From positions 35,353,705 through 35,417,704 of the forward strand of contig NC_052518.1 in NCBI RefSeq assembly GCF_014356525.2: a DNA stretch of 64,000 bases. Direction: 5' to 3'. The translations under genes were made by a program, and so were the position numbers. The stretch is from Nilaparvata lugens. Lineage: Eukaryota > Arthropoda > Insecta > Hemiptera > Delphacidae. Numbering within the stretch: the stretch's first letter is position 1; every line of letters starts with the position of its first letter. This document shows positions 31,678 through 38,755 of the stretch, piece by piece. Below the pieces are notes generated by a model that saw only the letters and a program-made list of their open reading frames with translations, made no database searches and was not told the origin of the DNA.

Positions 31678-31822
31678 TTTTATCCTCTGAGGACAAAAAC
31701 TGTGCTCCGAGGACAAAAACTGTGCTCCGAGGACAAAAACTGTGCTCCGAGGACAAAAACTGTGCTCCGAGGACAAAAACTGTCCTCCGAGGACAAAAAA
31801 ATTGTCCTCAAAGGATAAAATT
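31678..31822. repeat. Tandem 20-bp hairpin-forming repeats after the BIR gene (inner copy)
   Basis: Unit GTGCTCCGAGGACAAAAACT, about six regular copies plus variant ends (GTCCTCCGAGGAC, GTCCTCAAAGGAT). The terminal units form GTCCTC/GAGGAC stems. It starts 8 bases after the BIR stop, as in the outer copy. Confidence 0.9.
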
Positions 31823-31865
31823 AAAGTAAAAATGAACTTACATGTGTTGATTTGACGAAATGACA

Positions 31866-32070
31866 GCTATCTCCTCGGCTATGCTTCTCTCAGCTCAGGT
31901 AGCTCCTCGACTGTGCTTGTCTCAGCTCAGGTATCCTCTCAACTTAGCTATCTCCTTGTCTATGCTTCTCTCAGCTCAGGTAGCTCCTCGACTGTGGTTG
32001 TCTCAGCTCAGGTATCGTCTCAGCTTAGCTAGCTCCTCGGCTATGCTTCTCTCGATGCAGGTATGTTTCC
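31866..32070. repeat. 81-bp tandem repeat between BIR gene and spliced gene
   Basis: CTATGCTTCTCTCAGCTCAG occurs at 31879 and 31960, with a partial copy at 32041 (period 81). Half-units with GTCTCAGCTCAGGTA recur inside. The outer copy has only scattered related words. Confidence 0.8.
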
Positions 32071-32362
32071 CTCAAGAGAGCACAACTGCTTATGAGACCG
32101 GAAACCGAGTTGTGAGGTGAGAAAATGCTGTGAAAAACAATGAAATACTTAATAACTGCAACCAAATATTAGGAATCAATAAGTAAGTGTTATTTCAAAA
32201 ATATCAGAATGTAACGGATTATACTTACTTACAATCAAATGTCAGCGTTGTGCTGCTGGTAAACCTTTGGGGAGTTGAGTACAGCACACTCCAATTGCAC
32301 ACGCCCCCTCGTATGCTCTCTCTCACTCATACAAGCCTGCAACAGACAGAGAAACGACTTGG

Positions 32363-32398
32363 TATAAAATCAGTTGCCTCAGAGGAAAATCACCATTT
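32363..32398 (+). promoter_or_regulatory. Core promoter of the spliced gene, inner copy
   Basis: TATAAAA at 32363-32369 and the initiator-like CCATTT with +1 A at 32395, spacing 32. Position and flanking AACAGACAGAGAAA are conserved with 16021-16080. Confidence 0.62.
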
Positions 32399-32465
32399 AC
32401 ATTAGAGAAGAGTTAAGTGAACTTATATACCCTACATGAACTTCTCCCTAATCATCATCTACACA

Positions 32466-32819
32466 ATGGATTCATCATCATCTTCAAGCTTCATCATACC
32501 AGACAGCCCACCAACAGAGCAGCAGCTCAACTACTGGCAGCAGCAGCAGAAAGCTCGCAGCTCGGCTGCCACCTCCGCTGCCACGGCTGCCGCCTCCGCT
32601 GTCTCCGCTGCCTCCTCCTCCGCCTCACCCCTGAAGAGAAAGGGAATCTTCGTTCAACGAGAGAGGGGTGAGGAGATCATGATTCCGGACAGTCCTCTGC
32701 CACAATCTACACCGGCTACCTGGGCGCCGCGACGAGCGGTGCTGTCAACTCAACCCAGCAAGCAGCCGGTGAAGAGGAGGCTAGTTTTCGAGGACGAGGC
32801 CGTGCTCACTCAATCAAAG
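32466..32819 (+). CDS. Exon 1 of the spliced gene (inner copy)
   Basis: 118 codons ending at AAAG|GTTAGC in phase 0. Disordered peptide with FIIPDSPP and IMIPDSPLPQ motifs, an Ala/Ser-rich stretch, WAPRRAVLSTQ and a basic KQPVKRRLVFEDEA. The two IPDSP motifs and the WxPRRAVL block are the parts kept relative to the outer copy, so they are the likely functional elements. The upstream ATG at 32436 has no counterpart in the outer copy. Exon 2 is 33912-34288. Confidence 0.68.
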
Positions 32820-33232
32820 GTTAGCTTAAAGAAATATTATTTTTGTATTAACATGTAATGTGCACAAAATCTTTATAAAATGTGAATTAGTTTTTTTAAA
32901 ACTAATTTCCAATGGATAAAATCTTTTGTGCACATTCCAAGTCATTACTGATTCTTATACTGTGAGCGAAGTCAAGACTGAGCTTCACTTCTAATTGTGC
33001 TATCAAAACAATCCAAACACAGATAAATTTTCATGATGGTTGCATTGAAATTTGGATAAAAATTCAAAATAAACATGTTTTAGTAATTTCGATAACAAAT
33101 TCGAATATGTTGCATGAAAGATTATACTGAAACAATTCAATTATCTAGAAATTTGAATTGAGTTCAAGTAATTGGAGAATTTCCTAGTTATTACTTATAT
33201 ATCATTATTATTACTTACTATATCAAATTACT

Positions 33233-33732
33233 GATTCAAATAATACATTGTTATTTGAATTACGAAAAATCCAATCACATGCATAAACTGTTTATAATAT
33301 TTCGTGTGAAACAAAATTATTGTTGATAAAAATGTCCATGTAATGAACTGAAATATTGATTCGAATAATACATTGTTATTTGAATTATGAAGAATCCGAT
33401 CACATGCATAAACTGTTTATAATATTTCGTGTGAAACAAAATTATTGTTGATAAAAATGTGCATGTAATGATCTGAAATATTGATTCGAATAATACATTG
33501 TTATTTGAATTATGAAAAATCCGATCACATGCATAAACTGTTTATAATATTTCATGTGAAACAAAAATATTGTTGATAAAAATGTGCATGTAATGAACTG
33601 AAATATTGATTCGAATAATACATTGTTATTTGAATTATGAAAAATCTGATCACATGCATAAACTGTTTATAATATTTCGTGTGAAACAAAATTATTGTTG
33701 ATAAAAATGTGCATGTAATGAACTGAAATATT
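33233..33732. repeat. Intronic 125-bp minisatellite (inner copy), four units
   Basis: GATTCGAATAATACATTG recurs at 33233 (with one change), 33358, 33483 and 33608, period exactly 125, near-identical. It lies in the same intron as the unrelated 131-bp array of the outer copy. Confidence 0.93.
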
Positions 33733-33911
33733 TTTCGAGTCAATTTTCTAGCAATTTGAATTGAGTTCAAGTAATCGGAGAATTTCCGAGTTATTACTTA
33801 CTTTCAGTTTTGAGTAGTGAATCTGTTGAGCAAGTTCTCTCTCTCTCTCGTATGATTTGATGATGAAAAATCTGAAACAAATAAGAGTCTAATGAAATAT
33901 TTTTTCAACAG

Positions 33912-34288
33912 AATGTGTGCCAGAAGAGGACAGCTCGATCGTGCCTCTCTTGAGGGAGGAGGAGGAAGTGGAGACAGAGGACGAGGACTTCCTGAGATTA
34001 TTGAATAGCCGCACCGAGAAGCCATGGATGCCTTTCCGCGAATTGGAAGAGGGGTTGCCATATCCGATATGTGACGTGAGAGAGGCGTCCAACCAGCACG
34101 GGCGGCGAATTGTGCTCAAAATCTGGGTACCTGGACTACGTATAACAGATGTTTATCTTCCAGAAAGATTTAGCCGGATTTTGTGCACAAAAGACATTGA
34201 AAATTTTAAATTAAAGTGCAAAACCTTATCTCTGTTTGTAAAGCATGTTAATGCTTTTATGACTGACATAAAAATTGTTAAATGCTAA
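33912..34288 (+). pseudogene. Exon 2 of the spliced gene: putative OB-like domain (inner copy)
   Basis: Acceptor TTTTTCAACAG|AA. About 123 codons are open: acidic start (VPEEDSSIVPLLREEEE), then MPFRELEEGLPYPICDVREA, GRRIVLKIWVPGLRITDVYLPERFSRIL and KDIENFKLKCKTLSLFVK. The GRRIVLKIW ... YLPERFS pattern resembles small beta-barrel domains of uncharacterised insect proteins, and LPE-aromatic-S matches the 6204-6527 product. DNA binding is an inference. Joining to exon 1 in phase 0 is out of frame by one base, whereas the outer copy fits, so this exon probably carries a one-base loss near the acceptor. The 3' end lies in a large inverted repeat. Confidence 0.62.
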
Positions 34289-34339
34289 ATTAGCATTTAG
34301 CATTTTTTATGTCACTGACCATCTAGCATTAACATGCTT
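34241..34339. repeat. 99-bp inverted repeat spanning the 3' end of the spliced gene
   Basis: Outer arms AAGCATGTTAATGCT (34241-34255) and AGCATTAACATGCTT (34325-34339) are perfect complements. Inner arms TGACATAAAAA and TTTTTATGTCA pair as well, and AAATGCTAA/TTAGCATTT forms the tip. The stop codon (34286-34288) lies inside and AATAAA follows at about 34364, so it may shape transcript ends. Confidence 0.88.
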
Positions 34340-34676
34340 AATATGTATGTGTCAGTAGTGTTCAATAAATAGTTTTTTTGTTATTCTATAAAAATTGTTC
34401 TCAATTCTCACCTGTTATACACAGTTCACTAGAAGTAGTAGTAAAACACGTACACAACCAGACGTTCAGTCACCACTATGCACTTTTATTATGAGGAGTG
34501 CTGTGAAATGAATGTCTTTTTATAGCTTGTTGTACGCACGCACAAGGGCGAGCGTCAGACACATCAGGCACAGCAGTCAAGGCCGACTTCAGTCAAAGGT
34601 CGGGCTTTGCTCCCTCACATCTGTTTTGGCACACGCTCATATCTGTATCTGCTTCCTCCTTTCAAATTGTGTTTGG

Positions 34677-34752
34677 CTTTTCAGATTCGCTATTTGAAAA
34701 GAATAATTCTTTTAATGAAAGAAAATTCTTTTCAAATAGCAAATCTGAAAAG
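34677..34752. repeat. Long hairpin upstream of the PLA2-like gene
   Basis: CTTTTCAGATTCGCTATTTG (from 34677) pairs with CAAATAGCAAATCTGAAAAG (to 34752) with one mismatch, extended by GAAAAGAAT/ATTCTTTTC around a short AT-rich loop. It lies 130 bases before the virion gene cluster starts. Confidence 0.88.
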
Positions 34753-34882
34753 GTGAATTCGATTTGAAAGGTGAATTCATTTCTAAATTAATAGAAAATT
34801 CAATTTTCTTTTAGATTAAGTTAGTGTAATGATTAATTAACTTTAGTTAATGTTCAACCATTGAGTTGAAAGGTAATGAAAA

Positions 34883-35572
34883 ATGGTATGTAGGAGAGAG
34901 CAAACTCCAAGGAAACGAGGCAGAGGTATCTTAAGCTCTGCTGCCAGAGTACTTAAGGGGGCGGCGGGTGCTACTACAGGTATTACTTCAACTATTTTAA
35001 ATAAATTGATCGATATTACACCTGTGGAGATCCCAATAGCCCCTGGCTACCAGTATTGTGGCCCTGGCACCAAACTTGAAAAGCGATTAGCAAGAGGTGA
35101 CCCGGGAATTAACAAACTAGACCAGGCTTGTAAGGCACACGATATAGCACATTCACAAAATAGTGATAATGCAAATCGATCGAAAGCTGACAGAGCACTA
35201 GCGAATGCAGCGTGGGAGATTTTTAAAAATCCGAAAACTCCTCTTGCAGAGAGAGGACTCAGCTACCTAGTTACAAACGTGATGAAAGCTAAAAATTACT
35301 TTGGTGGTTCTTTGAGAAAGAAGAAGAAGAAGAAGAATGAGGGGAAAAGTTATAGTAATGATATTAGGCGCAAAGCTATAGCTCAGTTAGAAAAGCATAT
35401 TGCAGGGAAAGGGTATTTCTTGAAGCCTTTTCCTAGTATTAGTGGGGGCAGAATTTTAATTCCACCCCCACCACCATCATCATATGGAGTGAGTTTATTC
35501 CCCCAAGTTAAGAAACGAAGAACAACAACAAAGAAGAGTAGGAAGAAGACAAAGAAGAGTAGGAAGAAGTAA
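34883..35572 (+). CDS. Phospholipase A2-like virion protein, inner copy
   Basis: 229 residues. A helical, Ala/Gly-rich N-terminus is followed by a PLA2 domain of the parvovirus VP1-unique type: calcium loop YCGPG (58-62) and catalytic HD (86-87, KAHDIAHSQ), then a helical LANAAWEIFKNP. The C-terminus is strongly basic (KKRRTTTKKSRKKTKKSRKK). In parvoviruses this enzyme helps the particle leave endosomes; the same role in Polinton or adintovirus particles is inferred. First gene of the rightward virion cluster, 5 bases ahead of the protease ATG. In the outer copy only the last ~40 codons remain (54418-54533). Confidence 0.88.
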   Translation: MVCRREQTPRKRGRGILSSAARVLKGAAGATTGITSTILNKLIDITPVEIPIAPGYQYCGPGTKLEKRLARGDPGINKLDQACKAHDIAHSQNSDNANRSKADRALANAAWEIFKNPKTPLAERGLSYLVTNVMKAKNYFGGSLRKKKKKKNEGKSYSNDIRRKAIAQLEKHIAGKGYFLKPFPSISGGRILIPPPPPSSYGVSLFPQVKKRRTTTKKSRKKTKKSRKK

Positions 35573-35577
35573 AAGAC

Positions 35578-35938
35578 ATGAATATTGAAGGAGAATTGAG
35601 TAATTATGATTTGATTGATTGGTCGAAATTATTACAGATTCAGCTAAGAGGTATATATGCTAGATGCATTACCCAAAAAAATTCTAAAAAACGAGAATGC
35701 CATTGTGAATTTAGCAAGGGAAAGCGAGGATAGGACACATTGGGTAGCATATAAGGAAGTTGGCTCTAATGTTTGGTATTTTGATCCAATTGGAAATTTA
35801 CAACCGCCATACGAATTGGACAAATATTGGGAAAAAGAAAATGGAGTAAATATATTTTATAATGTAGAGCACATGCAACCATTAAATAGTGATTTTTGTG
35901 GTCATCTCACATTATTGTTTCTTGCAAATCAGTTGTAA
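35578..35938 (+). pseudogene. Adenain-like cysteine protease, inner copy (frameshift)
   Basis: Collinear with 54531-54950. It keeps THWVAY (His), YFDPIGN (acidic residue) and SDFCGHL (Cys), the triad order of adenovirus-type proteases that cleave virion precursors. A TATATATA tract in the outer copy is one TA shorter here (about 35651-35660), putting the first 25 codons out of frame. Confidence 0.9.
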
Positions 35939-35974
35939 TTAAGTGTTTGTGCTGAACGCACACACACACACAAG

Positions 35975-36661
35975 ATGGTTGTTATTAAATTAAGATCTAA
36001 CACAGGTAACCTCTATGAACATTTACAAGAAATAATAGAATTGGATAAAAATCGTGAATGGGAAATTGGATTGATTAATTTTTGTAGTTACAATAGTATT
36101 GCAAACATTAACTAAGGAACAAATTCCAGCTTCTAATATGGTGATAGATTAATCGAGTTGGATATGGGTGCATATGAACTTGAAGATATTATAAAATCTC
36201 TAAAGAATAAATTGAATATTGATGAGAAGAAGAATAAACTTATTATACATGTAAACGTAAATACTATGAAGATTGAAATTCATTCTGATAAGCCTATTGA
36301 TTTAACATATTCTGATTCGATTGCTAAGATACTTGGTTTTGATAATGTTGTTTTGCAGCCAAATAAATGGCATTATTCTCAGCATTTGGTTAACATAACA
36401 AGCATTGTTAGTATTGTAGTTGAGTGTAATTTAGCATGTGGTAGTTACTCTGATGGAAACCAAAAACATATAATCTACAAATTTTTACCAAAGGTTCCTA
36501 GCGGCTATTTAATAAATGAAGTACCCTCTCCAATTATTTATGTACCTTTGAATACGCATCGAATTCAAACTATTAATGTAAAGGTAACGGACCAGAATGG
36601 ATCGTTTATTGATTTCCGTGGAGAAACAATTACAATTAGGTTACACATACGTGAAAAGTAA
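35975..36661 (+). pseudogene. Penton-like minor capsid protein, inner copy (two in-frame stops)
   Basis: 229 codons from the ATG at 35975. N-terminus LYEHLQEIIELDKNREWEIGLINF, then a beta-rich region with SIAKILGFDNVVLQPNKWHYS and a final jelly-roll-like RIQTINVKVTDQNGSFIDFRGETITIRLHI. The IAKxLGF pattern and final strand are typical, from memory, of Polinton penton/minor capsid proteins that close the fivefold vertices. TAA and later TAA interrupt near 36115 and 36137. The stop overlaps the next ATG (TAATG). Confidence 0.85.
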
Positions 36662-36840
36662 TGGGTTATCTTGTTTTCAATCCACGTTCAAATAAGACGT
36701 GTACACGTGATGTCATTAGAGAGACGAACGTGAGAGCGTCAACACCTAAAAACAAACGTGCTTTGTTGGGTAAAAGTGCAAGAATATTAGAAAAGTTGGG
36801 TTTCATAGTTGATTGGCGTCATGTACAGCGCAGCAATTAG
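36661..36840 (+). CDS. Short basic protein, inner copy
   Basis: 59 residues, ATG overlapping the penton stop. Arg/Lys-rich (NPRSNKTCTRDVIRETNVRA, KNKRALLGKSARILEKLG). The same gene is present in the outer copy (61 residues). Size, charge and position resemble small DNA-condensing core peptides of adenovirus-like virions (pX type), by analogy only. Its end overlaps the capsid start in another frame. Confidence 0.7.
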   Translation: MGYLVFNPRSNKTCTRDVIRETNVRASTPKNKRALLGKSARILEKLGFIVDWRHVQRSN

Positions 36841-37646
36841 TGAAATTCTGGATGTGGAGACAGACCTTCAGTTTTATAATGATATTACTAAATTCCAATT
36901 TCATACTCATACAGTTTATTCGGGACAGGAGATAAAAAACTCTGACGAGGCGCGTATTGGCATAAATTCTTTAGATGTCTATTCTTTACCTTGCAAATCA
37001 TTCATATTTATTGAGGGAACAGTTAACTGTACAAAACCGGGAACAGACCCAGCCGATGCACCAGTTGCAGCAGACTATAAATTAAGCAGTAACGTAATCG
37101 GCAACCTTTTTGATGAAATACGATATGAATTAGCAGGTCAGCAAATTTCTAAATCAAGATTGATTGGATTAACATCCACAATTAAAGCTATTCTAGTGAA
37201 GAATACGTTCGATAAAAACACATATCACTTGGCTGGTTTTGACAGAGCAGGATATGAGCTAACGGATAATAAATTCACTTTCTGTGTACCGCTCAAATTA
37301 ATCCTCCCGTTTTTTGAAGATTTTCAAAGAATAATTTTAAATTTGAAACAGGAACTCGTCTTATTGAGGTCGCCGACAGATCTAAATTGTGTTGAGTTGG
37401 CAAGTGGAACAAATGTTAGTGTGAAAATTACATAACTGCAATGGAGAATGCCCTACATAACTTTAGAAGATCATGTAAGACTGAAATTTTTGAAACTGCT
37501 CGATGCTGACACTCCACTGAAATCAGGTTTCCGACATTGGGAAATTTGTGAATTACCAAATTTGCAAAATTCACTTAACCATTCTTGGGCAGTTCGCACC
37601 ACATCGAGTTTTGATAGTCCAAAATACGTTATAAATGCATTTCAAA
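36821..37646 (+). pseudogene. Major capsid protein, inner copy, 5' part (split by LINE-2)
   Basis: Starts at the ATG at 36821 and matches residues 1-275 of the outer capsid protein: FYNDITKFQFHTHTVYSGQ, FIFIEGTVNC, NVIGNLFDEIRYELAGQQI, FCVPLKLILPFFEDFQRII. An in-frame TAA at 37433-37435 and LINE-2 at 37647 inactivate it. Removing LINE-2 and one 8-base duplication restores the frame to the 3' part (42120-42526). Confidence 0.93.
37639..37646. repeat. Target-site duplication of LINE-2 (ATTTCAAA), left copy
   Basis: ATTTCAAA here and at 42112-42119. The uninterrupted outer capsid gene has it once (56609-56616). Confidence 0.93.
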
Positions 37647-38343
37647 TAACACTGACACGTCAACAATAACAAAAGACGCTTTTAAAAAATTGATATTGGA
37701 CTTAAAAAACGAGATTCTTAGTGGTCAAGCCAAGCTAGAGAAATCGCTTGATGCGTGTAAGCAGCAGCTCAGTTCGAACGCCGTTATTCTTACAACACAG
37801 AGTGAAATCATTAAGGCACAGGAGGAAATTATCTCATCTTTAAAAATGGATAATATAGAGCTGAAAAAGAATGTCGAACTTTTGACCAATAAGTTGGATG
37901 CACTCGAGCAGTATGGCCGGAAGAATACGCTGGAGATTCGAGGTGTGCCGGTTGCTGATAACAAGAATGTGGCAGATTTGGTGATAGCGACATGTAAGGC
38001 GGTTGGCGTGACTGTGGGAGCCGAGGCGATTGACGTATGTCACCGCCTAAAGAAGAGTGCAGCACAGCCGACGCCCGCCATCGTCGCCAAGTTTGTGCGT
38101 CGCGACGTCGTTCACCAGGTGCTCGCAGGCAAGAAACAGTTGAGGAAGCTGTCCTCTCGAGTCTTTGGCAATCAAGGTGACGATCAACCAATTTATATTA
38201 ATTTGTCATTAACTCTAGAGCGGAAAAGGTTACTAGCTCAAGCTAAAAAAATTCAGAAGGACCTGGGGTTCAAGTATGTTTGGGTTGACTGGGCTGGAAA
38301 TCTAAAGGTCCGAAAGGTGGATAAGGAAAGGTGTTTACTATAA
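37647..38343 (+). CDS. LINE-2 ORF1 protein, 5' truncated
   Basis: About 230 codons open from the element edge. Coiled coil (KAQEEIISSLKMDNIELKKNVELLTNKL), LEQYGRKNTLEIRGVP, then an RRM-like and C-terminal domain (VCHRLKKSA, AIVAKFVRRDVVHQVL, YINLSLTLERKRLLAQAKK). It binds element RNA. Truncation probably occurred during integration. Confidence 0.85.
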
Positions 38344-38755
38344 ATACAGATAATGATCTAAACGCTCTTATGGCCACCTGTACTTGACTCCTTAATTTTT
38401 CGAAAGAAGAATCCAACTTAACTGACTGATGGTACCTATTTTAATTTGATAATGTAGATTTTTTCCCAAATAAGAATAATTCTAATATAATTAACAAAAT
38501 ATAGAAATGCCGTACAGAAAGATGATTAAGTTTACCTGATAAAATTTCGTTTGAGGCATGGCTTGAATGTGCCTATACCACTTCTTCTCTATACCTAATT
38601 TAAGTAACTTTTAAAATTAAAAACTAACAAATTTTCATTTAACGTTAATTTTTCTTTTATCACATAGTTTTTCAAAGAAATTAGTAGCTTATATCTTTTC
38701 TACTTTCTCTTGTCTATTTTTTCTCTTTCCTTTTTAATCTTTTTAATAACCTTTC
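38344..38755 (+). other. LINE-2 inter-ORF spacer
   Basis: AT-rich, 412 bases, no coding frame. It ends in a pyrimidine-rich stretch just before the ORF2 ATG. Confidence 0.6.

Noticed and set aside
31678..31822. CRISPR array
   Set aside because: Regular 20-bp head-to-tail units without spacers, in a eukaryotic transposon, and no cas genes.
32187..32405. 72-codon frame upstream of the spliced gene
   Set aside because: It spans the predicted promoter and has no homologue in the outer copy.
34883..37646. Integrated parvovirus or adenovirus, suggested by the PLA2 domain and adenain-like protease
   Set aside because: Both lie in one collinear cluster with penton, capsid, PolB, integrase and ATPase genes between Polinton termini. 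No parvovirus NS1 or adenovirus hexon-type gene is present.
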